From Bacteroidota bacterium (GTDB lineage Bacteria > Bacteroidota > Bacteroidia > Bacteroidales > GCA-2748055): a stretch of DNA of 46,596 nucleotides. Position numbers and translations under genes: made by a program. The notes under the pieces are model-generated. The model did not search any database and was not told the DNA's origin. It saw only the letters and a list, made by a program, of their open reading frames with translations. The stretch spans positions 1-46,596 of the forward strand of contig JAHEEC010000023.1 in NCBI GenBank assembly GCA_024640885.1, given 5' to 3'. Shown piece after piece: positions 1 to 9,575 of this stretch; position 1 is the first letter of the stretch, and each line of letters opens with the position of its first letter.

Positions 1-428
1 GGGGGATGGCCGGCATCCGCCTGGGGATGGTCTTTGCCCATGAAGAGCTGGTTGGATACCTCAGCAGGGTAAAATACCCCTACAACATCAACTCCCTCAC
101 CCAGGATGCCGCACTGAAGCAACTGGTAGGGCCCCGCACCATGGAGAACTGGGTGAGGCTTGTACTGGAAGAAAGAGCCAGGATGGAACAGTTCCTGGGT
201 AACCTTGAATTTGTGAAGGAGATCTTTCCTTCCGATGCCAATTTTCTTCTGGTGAGGATGGAGCATCCCTCCGCCGTGCATGATTTCCTGGTCAGCAGGG
301 GAATCATCGTCCGCAACCGCTCCTCCGAACCAATGTGTGAGGGTTGCCTGAGGATCACCGTGGGAACCGGACAGGAGAACCTGGAGTTGTTTCAGGCACT
401 TACTGATTATGGTCAAAAGATAAACTAA
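1..428 (+). CDS. hisC: Histidinol-phosphate aminotransferase, C-terminal part (5' end outside window)
   Basis: This is a PLP-dependent class I/II aminotransferase that exchanges histidinol phosphate and imidazole-acetol phosphate in histidine biosynthesis. The reading frame is open to the left edge, so only about the last 142 residues are present. The fragment begins just after where the PLP lysine motif is expected (it opens with GMAGIRLG, normally found right behind SKAFG). It ends with the family-typical C-terminal motif GCLRITVGT followed by a short helix. The ATG at 6 is internal and not the true start. It is followed 9 bp later by hisB, and the gene order matches the usual Bacteroidota his operon. 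The identification rests on both the motifs and the operon. Confidence 0.93.
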   Translation, partial: GMAGIRLGMVFAHEELVGYLSRVKYPYNINSLTQDAALKQLVGPRTMENWVRLVLEERARMEQFLGNLEFVKEIFPSDANFLLVRMEHPSAVHDFLVSRGIIVRNRSSEPMCEGCLRITVGTGQENLELFQALTDYGQKIN

Positions 429-437
429 GGATAGATC

Positions 438-1565
438 ATGAAAAAGAGAGTCATTTTTCTGGACCGTGACGGAACACTCATCAAGGAGCCACCGGATGAT
501 TTCCAGGTGGACAGCCTCGAGAAGCTTGAATTCCTGCCTGGCGTATTCCGAAACCTTTACAAACTGAGGCATTATACGGAGTACGGTCTTGTGATCGTGA
601 CCAACCAGGATGGACTGGGTACGGCTGCATTCCCTGAAACTGATTTCCGGCTCCCCCATGAGAAATTTCTCACAGCCTTCAGGAATGAGGGAGTAGAATT
701 TGATGCGGTGCATATTGATCCCTCCCTCCCGGAGGAAAATTCGCCGGGAAGGAAACCCGGCACCGCAATGCTGAAAGGGTATCTGGAGGGAGATTACGAC
801 CTTGAACAATCCTTTGTCATTGGCGACCGGGTTACCGACATGGAACTTGCAAGGAACCTCGGTGCAAGGGGAATTCTTTATGGCGGGCCGCAGGAGATGG
901 AAAGGCTCCAAAAGCTGGGATTATCGGACCACGTCACCTTTGTGAGCCAGGACTGGGACCAGATCTACCGCTACATCCGGTCCGACAACAGGCGGAGCAG
1001 TGTCACCAGGGTGACCGGGGAAACCAAGATATCTGTGGAGCTCTCCCTGGACGGGGAGGGCAGGACTGAGCTCTCCACCGGACTGGGTTTCTTTGACCAC
1101 ATGCTCGACCAGCTTGGAAAACACGGTGGATTGGACCTGGAGGTAAAGGCCAACGGTGACCTGCAGGTGGATGAACACCACACCATCGAAGATACCGCTC
1201 TTACCCTGGGAGAAGCGGTGCGCGAGGCCCTGGGGAACAAACGGGGGATTGAACGGTATGCCTTTACACTGCCCATGGATGATGCGCTGGCAAGTGTGGC
1301 CATCGATTTTGGAGGCAGGCCCTGGCTGGAGTGGGATGTGAAATTCAAAAGGGAGCGGATCGGTGATGTGCCCACGGAGATGTTTTTCCACTTTTTCAAG
1401 AGCTTTTCGGATGCAGCCCAGTGCAACCTGAATATTAAAGCCACCGGGGAGAATGAGCATCATAAAATTGAGTCGGTCTTCAAGGCATTTGCCAGGACCC
1501 TTCGCAAAGCAGTCATGCTTGATCCTGAAAGCAACAGGTTGCCTACCACCAAAGGGAAACTTTAA
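438..1565 (+). CDS. hisB: Bifunctional histidinol-phosphatase / imidazoleglycerol-phosphate dehydratase
   Basis: This fused cytosolic enzyme carries out two steps of histidine synthesis: dehydration of imidazoleglycerol phosphate and dephosphorylation of histidinol phosphate. The N-terminal half (about residues 1-165) is a HAD phosphatase with the DRDGT motif at residues 9-13 (nucleophile D9, acid D11) and a later GDRVTDME motif. The C-terminal half (about 190-375) is the dehydratase, with two metal-binding motifs, HHTIED and HHKIES, and the GFFDHM segment. The length of 375 residues fits the bifunctional form. It is separated from hisC by 9 bp and from hisH by 12 bp, so co-translation within the operon is likely. 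There is no sign of damage. Confidence 0.97.
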   Translation: MKKRVIFLDRDGTLIKEPPDDFQVDSLEKLEFLPGVFRNLYKLRHYTEYGLVIVTNQDGLGTAAFPETDFRLPHEKFLTAFRNEGVEFDAVHIDPSLPEENSPGRKPGTAMLKGYLEGDYDLEQSFVIGDRVTDMELARNLGARGILYGGPQEMERLQKLGLSDHVTFVSQDWDQIYRYIRSDNRRSSVTRVTGETKISVELSLDGEGRTELSTGLGFFDHMLDQLGKHGGLDLEVKANGDLQVDEHHTIEDTALTLGEAVREALGNKRGIERYAFTLPMDDALASVAIDFGGRPWLEWDVKFKRERIGDVPTEMFFHFFKSFSDAAQCNLNIKATGENEHHKIESVFKAFARTLRKAVMLDPESNRLPTTKGKL

Positions 1566-1577
1566 CCATTGTGAAGG

Positions 1578-2159
1578 ATGAAAGTCGCAATTATTAAATA
1601 CAATGCAGGCAATATCCGGTCAGTGGACCACGCCCTCCGGCGCTTGAATGTGGCTGCGGAGATCACGGATGATCCGGAGGTCATTGTTTCAGCCGACCGG
1701 GTGATATTCCCCGGGGTCGGAGAGGCTTCATCTACAATGAGGTACCTGAAAGATAGGGGGATGGACAGGTTGATTGCCGGCTTGACACAGCCGGTCCTGG
1801 GAATTTGCCTGGGCCAGCAGCTGATGTGCAAGTGGACCGAGGAGGGGAATACCGACTGCATCGGGATCTTTGACCAGCCCGTAAAGCGCTTCCCCGACAT
1901 GGTCAAGGTCCCTCACATGGGTTGGAACAGCCTGGACCGGGTCAGCGGAAGCCTGTTTCAAAAGGAGATGGAAGGCTCCTATGTCTATTTTGTGCACTCC
2001 TTCTACGTTCCCATTTGCGGGGATACCGCTGCCGAGACCGGTTATATGCTCCCGTTCAGCGCCGCCCTGGAAAGGGACAACTTTTTTGCAACCCAGTTTC
2101 ACCCGGAAAAAAGTGGGGATCCGGGCGAAAGGATCCTCTCAAATTTCCTGAACCTATGA
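1578..2159 (+). CDS. hisH: Imidazole glycerol phosphate synthase, glutamine amidotransferase subunit
   Basis: HisH hydrolyses glutamine and channels ammonia to HisF, which makes imidazole glycerol phosphate and AICAR. The class I glutamine amidotransferase features are visible: the nucleophile C77 in LGICLGQQ, and the H175/E177 pair in QFHPEKSGD near the C-terminus. The length of 193 residues is normal. Its stop codon overlaps the hisA start in an ATGA arrangement (2156-2159), a sign of translational coupling. Its partner HisF is encoded two genes downstream. Confidence 0.97.
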   Translation: MKVAIIKYNAGNIRSVDHALRRLNVAAEITDDPEVIVSADRVIFPGVGEASSTMRYLKDRGMDRLIAGLTQPVLGICLGQQLMCKWTEEGNTDCIGIFDQPVKRFPDMVKVPHMGWNSLDRVSGSLFQKEMEGSYVYFVHSFYVPICGDTAAETGYMLPFSAALERDNFFATQFHPEKSGDPGERILSNFLNL

Positions 2160-2884
2160 TCCAGATCATTCCTGCCATCGATCTCATTGAGGGAAAGTGT
2201 GTGAGGCTCACACAGGGCGATTTCAACCAGAGAAGTGAGTACGGGGATCCCCTTGAAATGGCGCTGCAATTCGAGGATCATGGAATCAAAAGGCTTCACC
2301 TGGTGGACCTGGATGGTGCAAGGGAGCAGAGGGTGGTCAATCAGCGGGTGGTAGAACAGATCGCCTCCCGCACACGGCTTGTGATTGATGCCGGGGGGGG
2401 ACTGAGGAGCGATGAGGATTTACGCATCATTTTTGAATCGGGCGCACATATGGTTACCGGCGGAAGCATTGCAGTGAATGACCCGGAACTGTTCATGGGA
2501 TGGATGGAACGATACGGGCCCGGGAGGATTATCCTGGGCGCGGACTTTAAGGAGGGCCGGATTGCCGTGTCAGGCTGGGCTGAAAAGACTTCCCTGGATC
2601 TCCTGGAGTTCATTGGAGAATACCTCCGGCGGGGAGTGGAAAAAGCCATTTGTACTGATATTGAGAGAGACGGGATGCTTGAAGGGCCCTCCCTGGAGAT
2701 CTACAAAAGAATCAGGAAGGAGCATGGCTCGCTGCACCTCATCGCCAGCGGTGGGATCAGTGGGATGAAGGATATTGAAATGCTTGATGAATCGGCGATT
2801 CACGGGGTCATCGTGGGGAAGGCCATCTACGAAAAGAGGATCAGCCTCAAAACCATTGAAAATTACATATTAAAGAACGGCTGA
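2156..2884 (+). CDS. hisA: ProFAR isomerase (phosphoribosylformimino-AICAR ribotide isomerase)
   Basis: HisA is a TIM-barrel isomerase opening the ribose ring of ProFAR to give PRFAR, the substrate of HisHF. The start was set at the ATG overlapping the hisH stop, giving 242 residues beginning [10 protein letters not shown] with catalytic D9. The frame is open further upstream to 1922, but that part lies inside hisH in another frame and does not resemble HisA. Visible family motifs are the phosphate-binding GGGLRS segment and a late GGISGMKD segment, plus the CTDIERDGM stretch holding the second catalytic aspartate. It is separated from hisF by two bases. Confidence 0.97.
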   Translation: MIQIIPAIDLIEGKCVRLTQGDFNQRSEYGDPLEMALQFEDHGIKRLHLVDLDGAREQRVVNQRVVEQIASRTRLVIDAGGGLRSDEDLRIIFESGAHMVTGGSIAVNDPELFMGWMERYGPGRIILGADFKEGRIAVSGWAEKTSLDLLEFIGEYLRRGVEKAICTDIERDGMLEGPSLEIYKRIRKEHGSLHLIASGGISGMKDIEMLDESAIHGVIVGKAIYEKRISLKTIENYILKNG

Positions 2885-2886
2885 AC

Positions 2887-3639
2887 ATGCTGGCAAAAAG
2901 AATCATACCATGCCTGGACATCAGGAACGGGAAGACGGTGAAAGGGATCAACTTCGAAAATGTAGTGGATGTGGGGGATCCAGTGGAGCTTGGAGCAAAA
3001 TATGCCAGGGAGGGAGCCGATGAACTGGTCTACCTTGACATCACCGCCACCCATGAAGGCAGAAAACTCTTCGCCGACCTGGTCAGGCGCATTTCAGAAC
3101 ACCTCAACATCCCTTTCACGGTAGGAGGAGGCATTGACAGTGAGAAAGATGCGGAGATCCTGCTTTCTGCGGGAGCCGATAAGGTATCTGTGAACTCTTC
3201 CGCGGTAAAAGACCCCGGACTGATAGACCGGATCGCAAGGGGATTTGGCAACCAGTTCCTTGTGGTGGCCATCGATGCCAGGTTTGCGGAGAACCGGTGG
3301 ACGGTCTATGTGAATGGCGGACGGATCCCCACGGATAAGGAGCTTTTCAGCTGGGCAGGTGAAGCCCGTGAACGGGGCGCCGGAGAGATCCTTTTTACCT
3401 CCATGAACCACGACGGGACCAAGAACGGATTTGCATGCGATGCATTAAAAGCACTTTCAACCGCCCTTTCCATTCCCGTCATCGCATCGGGAGGTGCGGG
3501 TAAAAAAGAGCACTTTGTGGAGGTATTTGAGCAGGGACAGGCCGATGCCGCACTGGCAGCCAGTATCTTTCACTACAACGAAATCCCTATCCCGGAATTG
3601 AAGGAATATTTGAGAAAAAACCACATTATTGTCAGATAA
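2887..3639 (+). CDS. hisF: Imidazole glycerol phosphate synthase, cyclase subunit
   Basis: HisF is the TIM-barrel cyclase partner of HisH and closes the imidazole ring. It starts [12 protein letters not shown] with catalytic D11. The second aspartate lies in the VVAIDARF segment near residue 130. GGGID and SGGAGKKEH are the two phosphate-binding loops. The protein is 250 residues, the normal length. It starts two bases after the hisA stop and lies almost directly against hisIE, consistent with a compact operon. The paralogy with HisA (same fold, related loops) is evident. Confidence 0.97.
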   Translation: MLAKRIIPCLDIRNGKTVKGINFENVVDVGDPVELGAKYAREGADELVYLDITATHEGRKLFADLVRRISEHLNIPFTVGGGIDSEKDAEILLSAGADKVSVNSSAVKDPGLIDRIARGFGNQFLVVAIDARFAENRWTVYVNGGRIPTDKELFSWAGEARERGAGEILFTSMNHDGTKNGFACDALKALSTALSIPVIASGGAGKKEHFVEVFEQGQADAALAASIFHYNEIPIPELKEYLRKNHIIVR

Positions 3640-3640
3640 G

Positions 3641-4228
3641 ATGAATTTTGAAAAACTCAATGGAATTGTTCCTGCAGTCATCCAGGATGCCAGGACCAAT
3701 AAGGTCTTAATGCTGGGATTTATGAACCAGGAAGCCCTCGAAAGAACACGAAAAGAGGGCATGGTCACCTTTTACAGCAGAACAAAGGGCCGCCTCTGGA
3801 CCAAGGGTGAGGAGAGCGGAAATTTTCTGCATGTGGAAACCATCCTGGAGGATTGTGATGCCGATACGCTGCTCATTAAGGCAAGGCCCGTGGGCCCTGT
3901 TTGCCATACAGGAAGCGATACTTGTTTTGAAGAGGAGAACCGGGGCGGAGTGGAGTTCATTGCGCAGCTTCAGGATCTGATTCACAGGAGAAAGGAGGAG
4001 CTGCCCGAAAATTCCTATACCACGAGCCTTTTTAAGGAAGGGATCAATAAAATAGCACAGAAGGTGGGAGAGGAGGCAGTGGAACTGGTGATTGAAGCCA
4101 AAGATTCCAACGATGCCCTTTTTCTGAATGAGGCGGCTGACCTGGTCTACCATCTGCTGGTCCTTCTGGCGGCCAGGGGCTATGGAATTAAGGATATCTC
4201 AAGGGTGCTGGAGGAAAGACACGGTTAA
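3641..4228 (+). CDS. hisI: Bifunctional phosphoribosyl-AMP cyclohydrolase / phosphoribosyl-ATP pyrophosphatase
   Basis: HisIE carries out the second and third steps of histidine synthesis. The N-terminal HisI domain (about residues 1-105) shows TFYSRTKGRLWTKGEESGN, and the zinc-ligand cysteines in DCDADTLL and VCHTGSDTCF. The C-terminal HisE domain (about 110-195) has the helical GEEAVELVIEAKD and NEAADLVYHLLVLL motifs of the pyrophosphatase. I start it at the ATG at 3641 (195 residues); a TTG twelve bases upstream would overlap the hisF stop and adds four residues. It is the last gene of the his operon. No clear terminator is visible in the 66 bp before the next gene. Confidence 0.96.
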   Translation: MNFEKLNGIVPAVIQDARTNKVLMLGFMNQEALERTRKEGMVTFYSRTKGRLWTKGEESGNFLHVETILEDCDADTLLIKARPVGPVCHTGSDTCFEEENRGGVEFIAQLQDLIHRRKEELPENSYTTSLFKEGINKIAQKVGEEAVELVIEAKDSNDALFLNEAADLVYHLLVLLAARGYGIKDISRVLEERHG

Positions 4229-4294
4229 ACCTTCACCGGGGAGGGAAAATCATCAGAAATGCGTATTTTCGTGCCCTAATAAATCTATTCAAAC

Positions 4295-4726
4295 ATGGCA
4301 AAAGCAGAGATACATACCGAAAAGGGAGTGATGATGGTGGAACTATTTGAGGAGGATGCGCCCGGGACAGTGGAAAATTTCATTAAGCTTTCAAAGCAGG
4401 GTTATTATGACGGGCTGACCTTTCACCGGGTAATCCCGGATTTCGTGATCCAGGGGGGCTGTCCTGACGGCACCGGCATGGGGGGCCCGGGCTACACCAT
4501 TAAATGTGAGCTGGACGGAGCGAAACAGTATCATGACCGTGGCGTGCTCTCCATGGCGCATGCAGGCAGGGACACCGGGGGTTCCCAGTTCTTCATCTGT
4601 CATTCAAGAACAAATACCAGCCACCTGGACAGGAACCACACCTGTTTCGGGAAAGTATTCGAAGGGCTGGAGGTGATCGACCAGATCAGCCAGGGTGATC
4701 GCATCGAGAAAGTCGTTATCTCATAA
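4295..4726 (+). CDS. Cyclophilin-type peptidyl-prolyl cis-trans isomerase
   Basis: This is a single-domain cyclophilin of 143 residues that isomerises X-Pro bonds and assists folding. It has no signal peptide, so it is probably cytosolic. The core motifs are present: [13 protein letters not shown] (catalytic arginine region), GSQFFICH, and [10 protein letters not shown] at the end of the barrel. It runs in the same direction as the his operon but is separated by 66 bp, so it may have its own promoter. Its 3' end overlaps the opposing aminopeptidase gene by 11 bp. A tryptophan commonly seen in the cyclosporin site of eukaryotic forms is replaced by H ([10 protein letters not shown]). Confidence 0.95.
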   Translation: MAKAEIHTEKGVMMVELFEEDAPGTVENFIKLSKQGYYDGLTFHRVIPDFVIQGGCPDGTGMGGPGYTIKCELDGAKQYHDRGVLSMAHAGRDTGGSQFFICHSRTNTSHLDRNHTCFGKVFEGLEVIDQISQGDRIEKVVIS

Positions 4727-6191
4727 TTTGCTCAATATCTAACACCTCTTTGGGTGCATACCTGGAGAGGTTGATTCTTCCCTCTTTTGTGATGAGGATA
4801 TCATCCTCGATGCGAACCCCTATGTGTACATATTTTTCATACACAGGGGCCACCTGTTCGATAAAAGCTTCGATCTCGGTGCTATCGGCATCATTGCCGA
4901 AGATCTCATGGAGCTGCTGCAGCCCGTTTTCCCTGAAATAGAGTCCGGGTTCAATGGTAAGCACCATGCCCGGTTCAAGCACCCTTGATTCTGGACCTCC
5001 CCCGGGCGAATCATGGCCAAAACCGGCAAAGAAACCACCGTACGCTCCCACATCATGCACATCCAGTCCCAGGTAGTGGCTGGAGGGGTAAAGGACATAG
5101 AAACTGGCCTGCCAGGCTGAACTGCTGTCGGTCATCAGGCCAAGTTCAAAGAGGCCTTGGATGATTATCCTGGTTGCCACCCGGTGTGCATCCCCGATCA
5201 AGTTACCCGGCTTCATAGAATCAATGGCCGCCAGCTGGGCATTCAGCACAAGCTGGTAAATGGTTCGTTGTTCCTCGCTGAACTTTCCATTGACAGGGAT
5301 GGTCCTGGTAATATCGGCCGTATAGTATCCATATTCGGCCCCCACGTCCATAAGCAGGAGATCCCCGTCCTCCATCAAGCGCATGTTGGGCTCATAGTGA
5401 AGGATGGTGCTGTTGGGTCCCGAACCCATAATGGATGGAAAACCTGGCATGGCGGCACCGTATTCCCGGAATGTTCCCTCCAGGAGGGACTCCATTTCAA
5501 ACTCGTACCTGCCCGGTTCACACTCCTTCATCACCTTTGCAATGGCCCTGGCCGTAATGTCACAGGCTTTCTGCAACCGTTCAACCTCCAGGGGTTCCTT
5601 GATCACGCGCAGTTCATCAACCAGCTCTGATACATTTCTGAACTCGCTTCCCCCTTTTTCCCCCTTTATATCCTTGAGTTGCTGCAGAAGATCGCGGTCC
5701 GAAAGGTCCATATACACGGGGAGGCCGGAGCCCAGGATGCTGTCAATAAATGATCTGAATTCGCGGTAACCCAGCAACCGGTCAGGCCCGTACAATGCGA
5801 TCACCTCCTCATCCTTTTGAGGCTCACCCCCGTAGATCATCGACCTGATGCTCCGGGGCGGTGTGGCGAGGATGAAAGGGGCATTCTCATTTTTACAAAT
5901 GACCGCAAAGGTTTGAGGCCCGTCATACCCCGTAAGATAGAAGAAATAGCTGTTGACCCTGAACTCGTTGCGGTTATAACTTTCCCGGTCATCCGATCTG
6001 AGGACCACGATCCCCTCCTCCAGCCTGGAAAGCACCTGATTTCTCCTTTCTGCGAAACTTTCCATTTGGTCGGGCGTATACTCCAGGTCGGAAGGATCGA
6101 TGGTGACGGGAATGATCCAGGACCTGCCGCCTGGAATGTTACAACACATTAATGTTGTTAACATTAAAAGGAGGGGTATGGTTTTTTTCAT
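4716..6191 (-). CDS. Exported aminopeptidase P (Xaa-Pro aminopeptidase, peptidase family M24B)
   Basis: This enzyme removes the N-terminal residue from peptides with proline in second position. Residues 1-24 look like an export signal ([11 protein letters not shown] then a CC pair, so a lipoprotein or Sec signal is possible), placing it in the periplasm or envelope. An N-terminal aminopeptidase P domain (about 30-180) is followed by the pita-bread catalytic domain. The five metal ligands can be aligned by motif: D282 in MDVG, D293 in TADITRT, H372 in [11 protein letters not shown]414 in TIEPGLY and E462 in RIEDD; H379 matches the second conserved histidine. It has 491 residues. Its start lies 24 bp from the divergent sensor gene at 6216, so the promoters must overlap that gene or each other. 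Confidence 0.95.
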   Translation of the reverse strand: MKKTIPLLLMLTTLMCCNIPGGRSWIIPVTIDPSDLEYTPDQMESFAERRNQVLSRLEEGIVVLRSDDRESYNRNEFRVNSYFFYLTGYDGPQTFAVICKNENAPFILATPPRSIRSMIYGGEPQKDEEVIALYGPDRLLGYREFRSFIDSILGSGLPVYMDLSDRDLLQQLKDIKGEKGGSEFRNVSELVDELRVIKEPLEVERLQKACDITARAIAKVMKECEPGRYEFEMESLLEGTFREYGAAMPGFPSIMGSGPNSTILHYEPNMRLMEDGDLLLMDVGAEYGYYTADITRTIPVNGKFSEEQRTIYQLVLNAQLAAIDSMKPGNLIGDAHRVATRIIIQGLFELGLMTDSSSAWQASFYVLYPSSHYLGLDVHDVGAYGGFFAGFGHDSPGGGPESRVLEPGMVLTIEPGLYFRENGLQQLHEIFGNDADSTEIEAFIEQVAPVYEKYVHIGVRIEDDILITKEGRINLSRYAPKEVLDIEQIMR

Positions 6192-6215
6192 AAATTGAAG
6201 CCTTTAGCGGTCACT

Positions 6216-9200
6216 ATGCAAGATAGAAAAAGATTTACTTTTTGGGAAGCAGCAGGATATATATTGCTAATCCTCCTGACCGGTGAGTGGATTGATGTGA
6301 CGGCTCAAAAAATCCCCTTTGACAACTTCTCGGTTCAGAACGGCCTGCCCCAGAATGTAGTGTATGATATGGACCAGGATCACGACGGGTACCTGTGGTT
6401 TGCCACCCAGGTGGGAGCTGCGCGCTATGATGGCTATGAATTTGAGTATTACAACACCTCGAACGGGCTCCCCGATGATTTTGTGAATTGTATCATGGTG
6501 GCCGGGACCGGAAAAATCTGGATGGGGACAGAAGGGGGGATCGCGGTATTCAACGGGCAGGATTTTGAAGTATACACTACCAATGACGGCCTGGTGCATA
6601 ACCATGTGGATCAGCTGACCGAAGACCTCAATGGAAATATATGGGTGGGAACCAAGTATGGAATTTCTGTCATTACAGGAGATACGATACGATCCTATAC
6701 CCGGGCTGATGCCCTGACCAATAATTTTGTACTTGACATTTTTGCCGACTCCGGAGGTGGAGTGCATGTGGCTACAAATCCCGGTCTGACCATCTTTGGT
6801 GATCCCTTTTCATTCGAAAAACGGTTGGATGAAGAGATCATCAGGGATATCATTGAAACAGGCACAGGAGAGCTCTGGTATGCCACCCAGGAGAACGGGA
6901 TCTGGGTAAGGCGCGGAAATGTGGAACAAAGACTGGGTTACAGCGAGGGGCTGACCGATGAGGTGGTCTTATCCATGATGGAGGATCAGCAGGGCAGGAT
7001 CTGGTGCGGAACTTATATGGAAGGTCTTTTCCTGTATGAAGGCGGATCCTTTCGAAAGGTGAGTACAGGTTCGTCACCGCAACCTGTTTCATACAAGATC
7101 CTTGAGGATGCAAAAGGGAGGGTCTGGATCCTCACCTGGGAAGATGGGGTCTGGTTGTACGATGGGGGTGATTTTATGCACATCACAGTGGCAAACGGGC
7201 TGGTCCATAACAGCGGGGAGGATATATTTGAAGACAGGTACGGGAACATCTGGATCGCCACCCTGGGAGGCGTTTCAAAATACGGCCGGGTGATTTTCCA
7301 GGCGTATGACAGGGATTTCGGGCTGCCTGAAACATACATACACTCAGTTTTCAGGGATTCCAGGGACCGGATATGGTTTGGGACGAATCAGAGCCTGATG
7401 AATATTCAGAACGGGCATATCAACCGGTTGACTGAACGTTCAGGATTCCCTGAAGGTGTAGCACCAATGGCTTTTGCAGAAGACGAGTATCAAAATATAT
7501 ACATCGGGGCCGGAAAGGAGTTGCTCCGCTACAATGGCAGATCCATGAAACCTGTCCTGGACCTGCCCTGGTCCGAGAGCCGGATCTACAGCCTTCTGTA
7601 CACTCCCGATCACCGGATATGGTGCGCCACCGACTCTGGCGTGTACATTTTGAATGAGGGAAGGGTAACCATCCTGGGAGAAAAGGAGGGACTGGTGAAC
7701 GTTAAGGTCAACGCCATGGAACTGGTGGGTGACCGGATCTGTTGTGCCACCGAGGGAGGGGTCTCCTTTTTTGATCTTTCAGGGCAGCACCTCTTCAACC
7801 TCACTACAGGGGATGGCCTGGTTTCTGATGTGTGTCTTGATTTGACCCAGGACCATTCAGGCCAGGTATGGGTGGCCACCAACAGGGGGATTTCAAGGTT
7901 TTCACCCCTTGGAGAGGGCTCCATCTCAAATTATACCTCTCAAAATGGATTATCCTCAAACTCTGCCTTTTTTATTGAATTTGTCACCAATAACACCCTC
8001 TGGATCGGCACTGAAAGGGGAATCAATGTGTTTCATATAGATTCGGGAGAGATCGGTTTTTACGGATTTGAAGATGGTTTCAGGCAGCTGGAGACCAATT
8101 CCAGGGCCATTGCAGAAGGTACGGACGGGGAACTGTGGATCGGCACCGTATCAGGACTGGTCAAATACAATCCGAAGCACGATCTGATTGACACGGTCCC
8201 ACCAGACCTGATCCTCTACCCGCCTCTGGTGGAAGGAGTTGTCTATTCTTCAGAGAGTGACGGGCACAGGCCCAATCGAAGCGGTTTTCCTTCGGAACCT
8301 TCCTTTCCCTACAACAAAAACTCTTTGACTTTTAACTTTACCGCCATTCAGACCACCATACCCTCCAGGAACAGATTTTCCTTCGTCCTTGAGGGGCTTG
8401 AAGATAAGTGGTCTTTGCCGGGAGAGGAACGCTCCTTCTCCTATACAAGGATTCCCAGCGGCAAATACGTATTCAAGGTAATGGCCTTTAACGCCGACGG
8501 CATCCCCTCAAGAGCTGAGGCCAGTTTTGCATTCACCATCAGGCCGCCATTCTGGAAGACCGGTTGGTTTATTTCCATTGAAGTATTGCTGGCCCTGTTG
8601 CTGATCTTTATGGTCATCAAATACAGGGAGCGACAGCTGATCAGGGAGAAAAGGACCCTTGAACTGAAGGTGAAGGAACGGACCCGGGAGATTGAGGATC
8701 AGAAAGTGGAGATCGAAGCACAGCGGGATGAAATTACCGAGCAGAAGAATTACGTGGAGCAGCAGCGTGACAAAATCGCCTTTCAGAACAAGGAGATTAC
8801 CGACAGCATTCAATATGCCAGGAGGATCCAGCAGGCAGTTCTTCCGGGAAAACTGACCCTTGAACGAACCCTGCCCGGGCATTTCATACTCTTTAAACCA
8901 AGGGATATCGTGAGCGGGGATTTTTACTGGGTGGAAGAGAAAAGTGACAGGATATTCGTGTGTGCAGCGGATTCCACCGGGCACGGCGTGCCCGGTGCAT
9001 TCATGAGCCTGCTGGGGCTGACCTTCCTGAATGAAATCGTCAACAAGGACGAAGTCATGAAGGCGGGGGAGATCCTGAACCGGCTGAGAACCTATATCAT
9101 CAGCTCCATGTCCCATAAGGATGAAGAAACTGACCAGGCCAGGGATGGGATGGACCTTGCCCTGGTGGTGATCGACAGGCAGCTGCACATGCTTGAATAT

Positions 9201-9566
9201 GCAGGAGCCTATAATCCACTATTGATTATCCGAAATGATGAAATTATTGAATATAAGGCAGATAAAATGCCCGTTGGGAAGCACGTGGGAGAGGAGGGAT
9301 CCTTTAAGACCCACAAGATCGATCTTCTGGACCAGGATATGATCTATCTTTTCTCTGATGGATTTGCGGATCAGTTTGGCGGGGAAAACGGGTCAAAATA
9401 TAAGGCAAAGCCTTTTAAAAGGTTTTTGCATCGCATCAGTACCATTGGGGTGGAACAGCAGGCTGAAATGCTGGAACAGGAGTTGGCTGGCTGGATGGGT
9501 CAGGAGGACCAGGTGGACGACATCCTGGTGATGGGAATTCGCTACGAAAGGCGTGAACCAAAATAA
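6216..9566 (+). CDS. Membrane sensor with 15-blade propeller region, Y_Y_Y domain and SpoIIE/PP2C phosphatase output
   Basis: This is a signalling protein of about 1116 residues. After a signal/anchor segment it carries about 15 repeats with the core pattern (L/I/V)W-x-(A/G)T-x-x-G, consistent with two seven-bladed periplasmic propellers. A Y_Y_Y-type domain follows (about 706-767), then one membrane helix (about 780-802, GWFISIEVLLALLLIFMVI), a charged coiled coil (about 805-860) and a SpoIIE-type serine phosphatase (about 862 to the end). Phosphatase motifs include RDIVSGDFYWVEE, DSTGHGVPGAFMS and the final DDILVMGIR. Unlike classical hybrid two-component systems of this phylum, it has no histidine kinase or AraC domain. 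I chose the ATG at 6216 over a TTG at 6195. The gene ends 9 bp before the next one, so they are likely co-transcribed. The ligand is unknown. Confidence 0.93.
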   Translation: MQDRKRFTFWEAAGYILLILLTGEWIDVTAQKIPFDNFSVQNGLPQNVVYDMDQDHDGYLWFATQVGAARYDGYEFEYYNTSNGLPDDFVNCIMVAGTGKIWMGTEGGIAVFNGQDFEVYTTNDGLVHNHVDQLTEDLNGNIWVGTKYGISVITGDTIRSYTRADALTNNFVLDIFADSGGGVHVATNPGLTIFGDPFSFEKRLDEEIIRDIIETGTGELWYATQENGIWVRRGNVEQRLGYSEGLTDEVVLSMMEDQQGRIWCGTYMEGLFLYEGGSFRKVSTGSSPQPVSYKILEDAKGRVWILTWEDGVWLYDGGDFMHITVANGLVHNSGEDIFEDRYGNIWIATLGGVSKYGRVIFQAYDRDFGLPETYIHSVFRDSRDRIWFGTNQSLMNIQNGHINRLTERSGFPEGVAPMAFAEDEYQNIYIGAGKELLRYNGRSMKPVLDLPWSESRIYSLLYTPDHRIWCATDSGVYILNEGRVTILGEKEGLVNVKVNAMELVGDRICCATEGGVSFFDLSGQHLFNLTTGDGLVSDVCLDLTQDHSGQVWVATNRGISRFSPLGEGSISNYTSQNGLSSNSAFFIEFVTNNTLWIGTERGINVFHIDSGEIGFYGFEDGFRQLETNSRAIAEGTDGELWIGTVSGLVKYNPKHDLIDTVPPDLILYPPLVEGVVYSSESDGHRPNRSGFPSEPSFPYNKNSLTFNFTAIQTTIPSRNRFSFVLEGLEDKWSLPGEERSFSYTRIPSGKYVFKVMAFNADGIPSRAEASFAFTIRPPFWKTGWFISIEVLLALLLIFMVIKYRERQLIREKRTLELKVKERTREIEDQKVEIEAQRDEITEQKNYVEQQRDKIAFQNKEITDSIQYARRIQQAVLPGKLTLERTLPGHFILFKPRDIVSGDFYWVEEKSDRIFVCAADSTGHGVPGAFMSLLGLTFLNEIVNKDEVMKAGEILNRLRTYIISSMSHKDEETDQARDGMDLALVVIDRQLHMLEYAGAYNPLLIIRNDEIIEYKADKMPVGKHVGEEGSFKTHKIDLLDQDMIYLFSDGFADQFGGENGSKYKAKPFKRFLHRISTIGVEQQAEMLEQELAGWMGQEDQVDDILVMGIRYERREPK

Positions 9567-9575
9567 ATCCTATAG

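Noticed and set aside
1922..2155. Upstream extension of the hisA reading frame
   Set aside because: It lies inside hisH in another frame and its translation has no HisA similarity; the ATGA overlap at 2156 gives a correct start.
6195..6215. TTG start seven codons upstream for the sensor gene
   Set aside because: The ATG at 6216 gives a better signal region and leaves room for the divergent promoter.
8508..9188. 226-codon minus-strand ORF inside the sensor phosphatase gene
   Set aside because: It overlaps the coiled coil and SpoIIE domain of a convincing gene on the opposite strand.
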